This document shows positions 18,271 to 26,194 of a DNA stretch of 64,000 bases, piece after piece (the stretch's first letter is position 1; the number at the start of each line of letters is the position of its first letter). The DNA lies in contig NZ_JAODUA010000013.1 of the NCBI RefSeq assembly GCF_025399895.1, forward strand, positions 1 through 64,000. The letters are read 5' to 3'. The notes under the pieces are model-generated. The model did no database searches. It saw only the letters and a list, made by a program, of their open reading frames with translations, and was not told where the DNA came from. This DNA is from Streptomyces sp. ASQP_92. Lineage in GTDB: Bacteria; Actinomycetota; Actinomycetes; Streptomycetales; Streptomycetaceae. Position numbers and translations under genes: made by a program.

Positions 18271-18920
18271 GCCGTCGCTCCTTCCAGGACGGGCTTGACG
18301 CTCAGGCGCGAGCGCAGCCACCAGTCGCGCAGGCCCCACAGGACGAGCGCGCCGTAAATGACGTAGACGAAGCCGGAGAAGGCGTAGCCGTTGGCGAAGT
18401 TGAGGGGGACGCCGACGACGTCGACGAGCAGCCAGGCGAACCAGAACTCGACCATGCCGCGGGCCTGGGCGTACATGGCGACGACGGTGCCGACGAAGAC
18501 ATAGGCGTCGGGCCACGGGTCCCACGACAGGGCGGGGTAGGCGGTGAACAGGCCCGCGACGGCGACCGTGCCGAGCGCGGCGCCGCCGAGCAGGAAGGCC
18601 CGCTCGCGCCAGGTCGCGAACCGTACGGCGATGGAGCCGTCCTGCGCCTGCCGCCTGCCGCGTGTCCAGGCGAGCCAGCCGCCGGCGGCCACGACCATCA
18701 CCACGACCTGCTTGCCCGCGCTGCCCGAGAGGTGTCCGGCGGCGAAGGCCACGAACAGGATGAGGCCGGAGACGAACTGGGCGGGCCAGGTCCATATGGA
18801 CCGGCGCCAGCCGAGCGCCAGGGCGATCAGGCCGATCGTGTTGCCGATCATGTCCGACCACTTGATGTGCTGATCGAGGACCGTGAAGGCCTCGCCGTTC
18901 AGCCAGTTCACTGCGCTCAC
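18267..18920 (-). CDS. ribM: Riboflavin transporter of the PnuC-like family
   Basis: 217 residues; GTG at 18920 within the GTGA overlap with the ribE stop, GGGGGAA upstream. The protein is polytopic with about seven helices and a PnuC/NMN-transporter-like pattern (WSDMIGNTIGLIALALGWRR, LLVDVVGVPLNFANGYAFSG, VYVIYGALVLWGLRDWWLRS). PnuC relatives placed inside rib operons, as in S. davawensis and Corynebacterium, are the facilitative riboflavin transporter RibM. The operon position and the FMN riboswitch upstream make that the better reading here than NMN uptake. Confidence 0.85.
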   Translation of the reverse strand: MSAVNWLNGEAFTVLDQHIKWSDMIGNTIGLIALALGWRRSIWTWPAQFVSGLILFVAFAAGHLSGSAGKQVVVMVVAAGGWLAWTRGRRQAQDGSIAVRFATWRERAFLLGGAALGTVAVAGLFTAYPALSWDPWPDAYVFVGTVVAMYAQARGMVEFWFAWLLVDVVGVPLNFANGYAFSGFVYVIYGALVLWGLRDWWLRSRLSVKPVLEGATA

Positions 18921-19525
18921 TTGTCGTTCCCCCCGTGGCTCGCGCCGAGCAGTCGCTCGACGTACTTGGCGATGACGTCGACCTCGAGGTTGACCGGGTC
19001 GCCGGGCTGTTTGATGCCGAGCGTGGTCAGCGCGAGGGTGGTCGGGATGAGGCTGATGGTGAAGTAGTCGGCGGCGGCCTCCACGACCGTGAGGCTGACG
19101 CCGTCCACGGTGATGGAGCCCTTCTCCACGACGTACTTGGAGAGGTGCCCGGGCAGGGCGATCTTGACGATCTCCCAGTTCTCCGAGGGGGTGCGGGCGA
19201 GCACCGTGCCGGTGCCGTCGACGTGGCCCTGCACGATGTGCCCGCCGAGCCGGCCGCCGACGGCCATGGGCCGCTCCAGGTTGACCCGGGAGCCGACCTC
19301 CAGGGCGCCGAGGCTGGAGCGCTTGAGCGTTTCGTCCATGACGTCGGCGGTGAACTCGCCGTCGCCGAACTCCACGACCGTCAGACACACCCCGTTGACG
19401 GCGATCGAGTCGCCGTGTCCGGCGCCCTCGGTGACGAGGGGGCCGCGCAGACGGAAGCGGGAGGCGTCACCGAGGGTCTCGATGGCGGTGACCTCGCCCA
19501 GCTCTTCGACGATTCCGGTGAACAC
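18917..19525 (-). CDS. ribE: Riboflavin synthase, alpha chain
   Basis: 202 residues, GTG start 2 bp after the ribD stop. It dismutates two lumazine molecules into riboflavin and the pyrimidine precursor. It shows the two-fold internal repeat of lumazine-binding domains. Repeat 1 starts MFTGIVEELGEV and contains GDSIAVNGVCLTVVEF. Repeat 2 contains GHIVQGHVDGTGTVL and KGSITVDGVSLTVVEA. The symbol is ribE (ribC in some annotations). Confidence 0.97.
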   Translation of the reverse strand: MFTGIVEELGEVTAIETLGDASRFRLRGPLVTEGAGHGDSIAVNGVCLTVVEFGDGEFTADVMDETLKRSSLGALEVGSRVNLERPMAVGGRLGGHIVQGHVDGTGTVLARTPSENWEIVKIALPGHLSKYVVEKGSITVDGVSLTVVEAAADYFTISLIPTTLALTTLGIKQPGDPVNLEVDVIAKYVERLLGASHGGNDK

Positions 19526-19527
19526 GT

Positions 19528-20616
19528 TCAGCGCTCCTTGGCGACAGGGGTGGCGGTGATGCGCAGATCGGGGCCGATGCGTACGGCCTCGGTGAGGGTG
19601 AGACGCAGCGCCTCGGCGATGGTGGGGATGCCCGCTCCGGCGAGCGCGGCGGGTCCGGCGCCGAGCAGGGCGGGCGCGAGGTAGCCGACGACGCGGTCCA
19701 CGGCGCCCGCGGCGACGAAGGCCCCGGCCAGGGTCGGGCCGCCCTCCAGGAGTACGGAGCGCACGCCCCGGGTGTGCAGGGCGGCGAGCAGGGCCGGGAT
19801 GTCCAGACCGGTGGCGGCGCGCGGGACGCGCAGGACGGCGGCTTCGGGCAGATGGGCGGCGTCGGCGTCCTCGGCGACCGCGATCAGGGTGGGCGCCGCG
19901 TCGTCGAGGATGCGGGCGCCGGGCTTGACGGCGGTGGCGTTGGTGTCAACTGCCAGGCGCAGCGGCTGCGTTGCTCCCTCGATGCCCCGGACGGCGAGGT
20001 GCGGGTCGTCGGTGCGCGCGGTGCCGGAGCCCACGACAACGGCGTCGCACTCGGCGCGCAGCCGGTGGACGTCGGCGCGGGCCTCGACGGAGGTGATCCA
20101 GCGGCTGGTGCCGTCCTCGGCGGCCGTCCTGCCGTCGAGGGTGGCCGCGTACTTCCAGGTGACGTGCGGGCGGCCGAGGCGTACGGAGGTGAGCCAGGCG
20201 GTGTTGCCGGCCTCCGCCTCGTCACCGAGCAGCCCCTGCTCGACGTCGATCCCGGCCGCGCGCAGGGTGTCGGCGCCGCCGGTGGCCTGCAGGTTCGGGT
20301 CACCGACGGCGTAGTGGACACGGGCCACGCCGGCCTCGATGAGCGCCTGGGCGCAGGGCCCGGTGCGGCCGGTGTGGTTGCAGGGTTCGAGAGTGACGTA
20401 CGCGGTGCCGCCCCGGGCCCGCTCACCGGCGGCCGCGAGGGCGTGGACCTCGGCGTGCGGTCCGCCGGCCCGCTGGTGGAAGCCCTCGCCCACGACGGTG
20501 CCCGAGGCGTCGGTGATGACGCATCCGACGACCGGGTTGGGGCTGGTGGCGCCGAGTCCGCGCGCCGCGAGCTCGATGGCTCGGCGCATGGCGTCCGCGT
20601 CGGCTGTGGGTGCCAC
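19528..20616 (-). CDS. ribD: Bifunctional pyrimidine deaminase/reductase
   Basis: 362 residues. The GTG at 20616 is chosen: AGGAGG lies 5 bp upstream, whereas the longer ORF runs into the leader. It performs the second and third riboflavin steps. The N-terminal zinc deaminase has HAEVHAL and PCNHTGRTGPCAQAL. The C-terminal NADPH reductase has RPHVTWKYAATLDGRTAAED, VVVGSGTARTDDPHL and SVLLEGGPTLAGAFV. It is the first gene of the rib operon, 166 bp behind the FMN aptamer. Confidence 0.97.
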   Translation of the reverse strand: MAPTADADAMRRAIELAARGLGATSPNPVVGCVITDASGTVVGEGFHQRAGGPHAEVHALAAAGERARGGTAYVTLEPCNHTGRTGPCAQALIEAGVARVHYAVGDPNLQATGGADTLRAAGIDVEQGLLGDEAEAGNTAWLTSVRLGRPHVTWKYAATLDGRTAAEDGTSRWITSVEARADVHRLRAECDAVVVGSGTARTDDPHLAVRGIEGATQPLRLAVDTNATAVKPGARILDDAAPTLIAVAEDADAAHLPEAAVLRVPRAATGLDIPALLAALHTRGVRSVLLEGGPTLAGAFVAAGAVDRVVGYLAPALLGAGPAALAGAGIPTIAEALRLTLTEAVRIGPDLRITATPVAKER

Positions 20617-20782
20617 CGGGTCCTCCTGCCTCTTGGGGCACGGACTCCGGGGCCTGTCGATGACGACAGAGAGCGGGAAACAGACCATCACGCACAGCTC
20701 ACGCCACGGCCGAAAGAGACCGGTGCCACGGAGGGCGACCGGTAACAGACGGCCGGCGCGACCGTGGAACGGTCCGCCCGCC

Positions 20783-20909
20783 GCGCACTGCCTCCCATCC
20801 GGACTTTCACCGTCGGTCCAGGAATTTCACCTGGTCAACCGGCCGCTGGATGCGGACGGGTCGCGGACTATAACCGCCGGTTCGGAATTACACCGACCCC
20901 GGAGTGCGC
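20783..20909 (-). promoter_or_regulatory. FMN riboswitch (RFN element)
   Basis: Read on the minus strand, the conserved blocks appear in order: GGTCGGTGTAATTCCGAACC, CGGCGGTTATAGTCCGCGA, CAGGTGAAATTCCTGGACC and CGACGGTGAAAGTCCGGATG then GGAGG. The closing P1 stem is GCGCACT (at 20903-20909) with AGTGCGC (20783-20789). It lies upstream of ribD, so FMN should shut down the whole rib-his operon. The expression platform (20617-20782) shows no simple terminator with a U run; control at translation initiation is plausible. Confidence 0.96.
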
Positions 20910-21059
20910 TGCTGCTGGTACAGGGCCAGTGTGCCACGCCCGATCGAAGGCCATGCGAGTGAGTGGATGTGGCCTGGCTCACAGAGTGGCCGGATTCGAG
21001 CGCCACCCCACCGGGGGTCCCTCGCGCGTCGAGTGCGGGCCCAGCACCTGCCGTTTCGC

Positions 21060-21103
21060 TTTGGTCCATACCTATTGACGCACTGGTCTAGTCCTTTTAA
21101 TCT
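21060..21103 (+). promoter_or_regulatory. Second chitinase promoter with two DasR-like sites
   Basis: A weak DasR-like site, TTTGGTCCATACCTAT at 21060-21075, and a stronger one, ACTGGTCTAGTCCTTT at 21082-21097, start 22 bp apart. This is the same spacing as at the first chitinase. TTGACG (21075-21080), 17 bp, TAATCT (21098-21103) makes a good promoter overlapped by the stronger site. The stretch 20910-21059 must also hold the rib promoter, which I could not place. Confidence 0.75.
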
Positions 21104-21210
21104 CTGCGTCACCTCCGAGGAGAGGCCCGCCGGTGTGCGCACACCGGGGCCGTGCACGACCACCGCCTTGTTCGTTGCGTTCCGCCCGACCTCCCAGGAG
21201 GAACCCGCTC

Positions 21211-23574
21211 GTGTTCTCCCCCACCCGCAGACGCACCGTGCTGCTCACGACCGCCACCGCGGTCGCCGGGCTGCTGTTCGGCGCGCTGTCCACCGGCGTC
21301 TCCCAGGCCGCCGTCGCCAACGAGGCCTGTCGCCCCGACGGCCTGTACAAGACCCCGGGCGTCGACGTCCCGTACTGCTCGGTGTACGACACCGAGGGCC
21401 GCGAGAAGATGGGCGCCGATCACCAGCGCCGCGTCATCGGCTACTTCACCGGCTGGCGCACCGGCCAGGACGGAACGCCGGCCTACCTCGCGTCCGACAT
21501 CCCGTGGGACAAGGTCACCCACGTCAACTACGCCTTCGCGCACGTCGGTTCGGACAACAGGATCTCGGTCGGCTCCGACAGCGAGAAGAACGCCGCGACC
21601 GGCATGACCTGGCCGGGCGTCGCGGGCGCCGAGATGGACCCGGCCCTCCCCTACAAGGGCCATTTCAACCTGCTCAACAAGTTCAAGAAGCAGCACCCCA
21701 ACGTCAAGTCCCTCATCTCCGTGGGTGGTTGGGCGGAGACGGGCGGCTACTTCGGCGACGACGGCAAGCGCGTCGGCTCCGGCGGCTTCTACTCCATGGC
21801 CACCAACGCGGACGGCTCGGTGAACCAGGCGGGCATCGACACGTTCGCCGACTCGGCGGTCGCCTTCATCAAGAAGTACGGCTTCAACGGCGTCGACATC
21901 GACTACGAGTACCCGACGACGATGAAGGACGCGGGCAACCCGCTCGACCTGACCCTCTCCAACGCGCGGCGGGCCGGACTGGTCAAGGGCTACGCGGCGC
22001 TGATGAAGTCGCTGCGCGAGAAGCTCGACCGCGCGGGGGCGGCCGACGCGAAGCACTATCTGCTGTCCGTCGCGGCGCCGTCGTCGGGCTATCTGCTGCG
22101 CGGCATGGAGACCTTCCAGGTCCAGCGGTACCTGGACTACGTCAACATCATGTCCTACGACCTGCACGGCGCCTGGAACCAGTACGTGGGCCCCAACGCC
22201 TCCCTCTTCGACGACGGCAAGGACCCCGAACTCGCCTCCGCCGGCGTCTACTCCACGTCCCAGTACGGCGGGATCGGCTATCTCAACGCCGACTGGGCCT
22301 ACCACTACTTCCGCGGCTCGATGCCGGCCGGGCGCATCAACATGGGCCTGCCGTACTACACCCGCGGATTCCAGAACGTGCAGGGCGGCACCAACGGGCT
22401 GTGGGGCAAGGCGCCCTCGACCACCTGCCCGGCCGGGGCGGGCCTGACCACCTGCGGTGACGGCGCGGTCGGCGTCGACAACCTCTGGCACGACCTGGAC
22501 GCGAACGGCAAGGAGGCCCCGGCCGGCTCCAACCCGATGTGGCACGCCAAGAACCTGGAGAAGGGGATCGTCGGCGACTACGTCACGAAGTACGGCCTGC
22601 CCGCCGACACCAAGCTGACGGGCAGCTACGTCCGCAACTACGACACGACGCTGGTGGCGCCCTGGCTGTGGAACGACCAGAAGAAGGTCTTCCTGTCCAC
22701 CGAGGACGAGCAGTCGGTCGGCGCCAAGGCCGACTACGTGGTGGACAAGGGCATCGGCGGCACCATGGTCTGGGAGCTGGCCGGCGACTACCAGTGGAAC
22801 GCGGCCAAGGGCCAGTACCAGCAGGGCTCGACCCTGACGAGCGCGATGTACGACAAGTTCAAGTCGGCCACCCCCTACGGCAACAAACGCTCCACCATCG
22901 CCCTGCCCAGCCAGGCGCTGAACATCGGCGTGGACTTCGGGCAGTTCCCGCTCGGCGACTCCAACTACCCCATCAGCCCCAAGGTGACGCTCACCAACAA
23001 CACCACGGCGACGCTGCCCGGCGGCACGGAGTTCCAGTTCGACTACGGCACCTCGGCCCCGGCCAACGCCAAGGACCAGTCCGGCTTCGGCACCACGATC
23101 GTGCGCAGCGACCACACCGCGGCGAACAACATCGGCGGGCTCAAGGGCGACTACAACCGCGTCTCGCTGAAGCTGCCGAGCTGGCAGTCGCTCGCCCCGG
23201 GCGCCTCGGTCACCCTCGACTTCGTCTACTACCTGCCGGTTTCCACCCCCTCGAACTGGACGGTGACCTTCGGTGGCAAGACCTACGCACTGGCCGGCGA
23301 CCACAGCCGGGGCGCCGTCGTGAGCGACCCGGGCACCTCCTCGCCCTCCCCCACGCCGACCCCGACGCCCTCGGGCTCGACCGGCCCCTCGCCGTCGCCC
23401 ACGCCCCCGGGCGGCACCTGCTCGGCGCCCCTGTGGTCGGCGGGCTCGTCGTACGGCGGCGGCACGACCGTCTCGTACAAGTCGCACACCTGGAAGTCCA
23501 AGTGGTGGACGAAGGGCGAGGAACCGGGTACTACCGGTGACTGGGGAGTCTGGCAGGACCTCGGTCCCTGCTGA
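21211..23574 (+). CDS. Secreted modular chitinase, GH18 with CBM5/12
   Basis: 787 residues; the GTG at 21211 follows AGGAGGAA. An Arg-rich Tat-like signal (RRRTVLLTTATAVAG) leads the protein out. The GH18 domain spans about residues 55-565 (RRVIGYFTGWRTG to MVWELAGDYQWN). The acid motif is NGVDIDYE with D229, D231 and catalytic E233; Asn226 replaces the usual first Asp. MSYDLHGAWNQY lines the substrate cleft. Next come a beta-sandwich ChiC/FnIII-like domain (about 568-700), a Ser/Thr/Pro linker (TPTPTPSGSTGPSPSPTP) and a C-terminal CBM5/12 chitin-binding domain (SKWWTKGEEPGTTGDWG). It may correspond to S. coelicolor ChiI by position; this is not verified. Confidence 0.95.
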   Translation: MFSPTRRRTVLLTTATAVAGLLFGALSTGVSQAAVANEACRPDGLYKTPGVDVPYCSVYDTEGREKMGADHQRRVIGYFTGWRTGQDGTPAYLASDIPWDKVTHVNYAFAHVGSDNRISVGSDSEKNAATGMTWPGVAGAEMDPALPYKGHFNLLNKFKKQHPNVKSLISVGGWAETGGYFGDDGKRVGSGGFYSMATNADGSVNQAGIDTFADSAVAFIKKYGFNGVDIDYEYPTTMKDAGNPLDLTLSNARRAGLVKGYAALMKSLREKLDRAGAADAKHYLLSVAAPSSGYLLRGMETFQVQRYLDYVNIMSYDLHGAWNQYVGPNASLFDDGKDPELASAGVYSTSQYGGIGYLNADWAYHYFRGSMPAGRINMGLPYYTRGFQNVQGGTNGLWGKAPSTTCPAGAGLTTCGDGAVGVDNLWHDLDANGKEAPAGSNPMWHAKNLEKGIVGDYVTKYGLPADTKLTGSYVRNYDTTLVAPWLWNDQKKVFLSTEDEQSVGAKADYVVDKGIGGTMVWELAGDYQWNAAKGQYQQGSTLTSAMYDKFKSATPYGNKRSTIALPSQALNIGVDFGQFPLGDSNYPISPKVTLTNNTTATLPGGTEFQFDYGTSAPANAKDQSGFGTTIVRSDHTAANNIGGLKGDYNRVSLKLPSWQSLAPGASVTLDFVYYLPVSTPSNWTVTFGGKTYALAGDHSRGAVVSDPGTSSPSPTPTPTPSGSTGPSPSPTPPGGTCSAPLWSAGSSYGGGTTVSYKSHTWKSKWWTKGEEPGTTGDWGVWQDLGPC

Positions 23575-23593
23575 ACCGGCTCCCCGCCCAGAC

Positions 23594-23632
23594 GCCCGGC
23601 GGCGGTCTCCCGGCCCTTGGCCGCCGTCGGGC
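23594..23632. terminator. Terminator between chitinase and ROK gene
   Basis: 12-bp hairpin GCCCGGCGGCGG / CCGCCGTCGGGC with one G-U pair and a 15-nt loop, 20 bp past the chitinase stop. The convergent ROK gene ends at 23690, so it may serve both strands. Confidence 0.75.
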
Positions 23633-23689
23633 TCCAGGGGTCTGATGGTTCGTCATGAGGCATGCGGCCACTGCGTGTTCGGGATGTCC

Positions 23690-24829
23690 TCAGGCCTTCG
23701 GCCCGAAGAGTTCGTCCTGGGCGGCGTCCCTCGCGGTGAGCAGGGCGCCGCTCAGGACCGCGCCGTCGCCCAGCGCGCTCGGCCTGACCTCGGTGGCGAG
23801 CGGGGTGAGGGCGGACAGGGCGCGCTGCACGCGGGCCGCCAGCAACTGCCCGCCCGCGTGACCGAGTTCGCCGCCGAGCACGATCAGGCCGGGGTCGAGG
23901 ACCGCGACCACGCCCGCCGCCCCGATCGCGAGGCGCTCGGCCAGCGCGTCGAGGAAGGGACCGTCGGCGTCGCGGACGGCCTCCTCGGCGCTGCCGGACC
24001 GCCCGTGCGCGGCGGCGAGCCGGGTCACCGCGCCCGCGTGCGCCAGCTCGTGGAAGCCTCCGTCGCACCCGGTCGCGGACGGCAGCCCGCCGGTGCCCGG
24101 CACCGGCATGAAGCCGATCTCGCCCGCACCGCCCGACGCTCCCCTGCGCAGCCTGCCGTCGAGGACGACGGCCGCGCCGATGCCCTGCCCCAGCCACATC
24201 AGCACGAAGGTGTCCCGACCGCGGGCCGCGCCGAGCCGCTGCTCGGCCACGGCGGCCAGGTTGGTCTCGTTCTCGACGAGTACGGCGGCCGGCAGCCGCC
24301 GGGCCAGGACGCGGACGAGTTCGCGGTGCCAGGCGGGCAGCCCGCTGGTGTCCCTCAGCTCCCCGCTCGCCGGGTCGATGAGCCCGGGGGCGCCGATCCC
24401 CACGCTGTGCAGCCGCTCGGCGCCCGCCTCCTTCGCGGTGCGCTCCAGAAGGGCGACGGCCTGCTCCACGGCGGGGCCGGTCCCGGCCTCCGGCTCGACG
24501 GGCAGCGTCGCCTCGGCCAGGGTGCGCCCCAGGAGATCGGCGACCACCAGCGAAACGCCCTCGGTGCGCACGTCCAGGGCCGCGAGGTGCGCCCGGTCGG
24601 CGACGAGCGCGTACAGGCGCGCGTTGGGGCCGCGCCGCTCGGCGCCCGACTCGCCCACGACATGGACCAGGCCGGAGCCCTGGAGGCGCTCGACGAGGTC
24701 GGCGACGGTGGGCCGGGAGAGCCCGGTGAGGTGCTTCAACTGGCCTGCCGTCAGCGGTCCCTCGTCCTGCAACAGACGCAGGGCGAGACGGTCGTTGATG
24801 GCCCGGGCGGTGCTCGGGGATGCGGGCAT
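23690..24829 (-). CDS. ROK-family transcriptional repressor
   Basis: 379 residues. The N-terminal winged helix has LKHLTGLSRPTVADLVERLQ. From about residue 80 comes the ROK sugar-kinase-like fold (LAALDVRTEGVSLVVADLLG; HSVGIGAPGLIDPASG; WLGQGIGAAVVLDGRL). Two features show it is a regulator and not a kinase: the catalytic Asp of ENDxN is Glu (ENETNLAA), and the zinc motif CxCGxxGC is reduced to GCDGGFHE. It is divergent from the MFS gene with a palindrome between them, so it probably represses that transporter in response to a sugar. The ligand is unknown. Confidence 0.92.
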   Translation of the reverse strand: MPASPSTARAINDRLALRLLQDEGPLTAGQLKHLTGLSRPTVADLVERLQGSGLVHVVGESGAERRGPNARLYALVADRAHLAALDVRTEGVSLVVADLLGRTLAEATLPVEPEAGTGPAVEQAVALLERTAKEAGAERLHSVGIGAPGLIDPASGELRDTSGLPAWHRELVRVLARRLPAAVLVENETNLAAVAEQRLGAARGRDTFVLMWLGQGIGAAVVLDGRLRRGASGGAGEIGFMPVPGTGGLPSATGCDGGFHELAHAGAVTRLAAAHGRSGSAEEAVRDADGPFLDALAERLAIGAAGVVAVLDPGLIVLGGELGHAGGQLLAARVQRALSALTPLATEVRPSALGDGAVLSGALLTARDAAQDELFGPKA

Positions 24830-24879
24830 GCGGGGGATCCTTCCAGATCACCGAAGGCGGGGTTGCGGTCTCTTCCATT

Positions 24880-24900
24880 TATCAGGCAGGGTTCCTGATA
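24880..24900. promoter_or_regulatory. Likely ROK operator
   Basis: Inverted repeat TATCAGG-N7-CCTGATA in the 123-bp gap between the divergent ROK and MFS genes. It overlaps a possible -10 (TAGTTT at 24899-24904) for the MFS gene. Binding by the adjacent ROK protein is inferred from position and symmetry. Confidence 0.6.
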
Positions 24901-24952
24901 GTTTACGGCTCGGCGGCGAGGAAGCCGCCCCCCAGGGAGGGAAACCCGGTCG

Positions 24953-26152
24953 ATGGCAGCCGAACTGGCTCTGGACCAACGGCAGTTGAGGCGGGCGCGG
25001 ATCGCGATCGCGGCGGTGTTCTGTGTGCACGGGGCGGTGACAGGCAACTTCGCCACCCGGGTCCCCTGGATCCAGGAGCATGCCGGAGTCTCGGCGGGAC
25101 AGCTCGGCCTCGCCCTCGCCTTCCCGGCGATCGGCTCGTCCCTGCTGATGCCGCTCACGGGGGCGATCACCCATCGGTTCGGCGCGCGGGGCGCGCTGCG
25201 CGCACTGCTCGCCCTGTGGACGCTGGCCCTGGCGCTGCCGGCGCTGGCCCCGAACGTCTACACCCTGTGCGCGGTGCTCTTCGCGTACGGCGCGAGCGCC
25301 GGCATGGCGGATGTGGCGATGAACGCGCTGGGCGTGGAGACCGAGAACCGGCTGGGCCGTTCGATCATGTCCTCGCTGCACGGCATGTGGAGCGTGGGCG
25401 CCCTGATCGGCTCGGCCGCGGGCACCCTGGCCGCTCACCTCGGGGCCGACGCGCGACTGCACCACACGATCGCGGCCGGCGTGCTGACCTTGCTCGGGCT
25501 CGCCGCCTGTCACGGCGTACTCGATCTGCGCAGCGCCCCCGGCGAGGCGCCGCCGCCCCGGTTCACGCTGCCTCCCAAGTCGGCGCTCCTCATCGGGATG
25601 GTGGGGTTCTGCGCGGTGTTCGCCGAGGGGGCGAGTCTGGACTGGTCGGCGGTCTATCTGCGGGACGTGCTCGACACCTCGGCCGGTACGGCCGCGGCCT
25701 GCACCACGGCGTTCACGCTGACGATGGCGGTGGCCCGGCTCGCCGGCGACCGGGGCGTGGACCGCTTCGGCGCCGTACGCACGGTGCGCGCCGGCGGGGT
25801 CCTCGCCACCCTGGGCGGGGCGCTCGTGGTGATCGCGCCGGGGGCCGCCGTCGCGATGGCGGGGTTCGCCCTGCTGGGTCTGGGGGTGGCGGTGGTGGTG
25901 CCGCTCGCGTTCGCGGCGGCGGGCCGCAGCGGACCCAACCCGAGCCAGGCCATCGCGGGCGTCGCGACCATCACCTACACCTCGGGCCTGGTCGCGCCGT
26001 CCGCCATCGGCGGCATCGCCGATCTCACCTCCCTGGTCGTCTCGTTCGGCCTGGTCACCGTGTTGGCGCTGGGCCTGGTGGTGGGGGCGCGGGTGCTGCG
26101 GACGGACGCGGGTCCGCAGGAGGCCGTGGCGGCGCCGACCCGCCGGGCCTGA
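24953..26152 (+). CDS. MFS transporter
   Basis: 399 residues, ATG with AGGGAGGGAA upstream. Twelve predicted helices in two halves joined near residue 200. The first helix region has AAVFCVHGAVTGNFATRVPW. The family loop between helices 2 and 3 is present as THRFGARGALRALL, and its counterpart in the second half as DRGVDRFGAVRTVRAG. YGASAGMADVAMNALGVETE resembles the Fucose/YbjJ-type MFS subgroup. Substrate unknown; the divergent ROK repressor suggests a sugar or sugar derivative. Confidence 0.9.
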   Translation: MAAELALDQRQLRRARIAIAAVFCVHGAVTGNFATRVPWIQEHAGVSAGQLGLALAFPAIGSSLLMPLTGAITHRFGARGALRALLALWTLALALPALAPNVYTLCAVLFAYGASAGMADVAMNALGVETENRLGRSIMSSLHGMWSVGALIGSAAGTLAAHLGADARLHHTIAAGVLTLLGLAACHGVLDLRSAPGEAPPPRFTLPPKSALLIGMVGFCAVFAEGASLDWSAVYLRDVLDTSAGTAAACTTAFTLTMAVARLAGDRGVDRFGAVRTVRAGGVLATLGGALVVIAPGAAVAMAGFALLGLGVAVVVPLAFAAAGRSGPNPSQAIAGVATITYTSGLVAPSAIGGIADLTSLVVSFGLVTVLALGLVVGARVLRTDAGPQEAVAAPTRRA

Positions 26153-26194
26153 ACCGGCGCCGCGCGTCCGGGATCGCCGTACGGCCAGGTGGGA

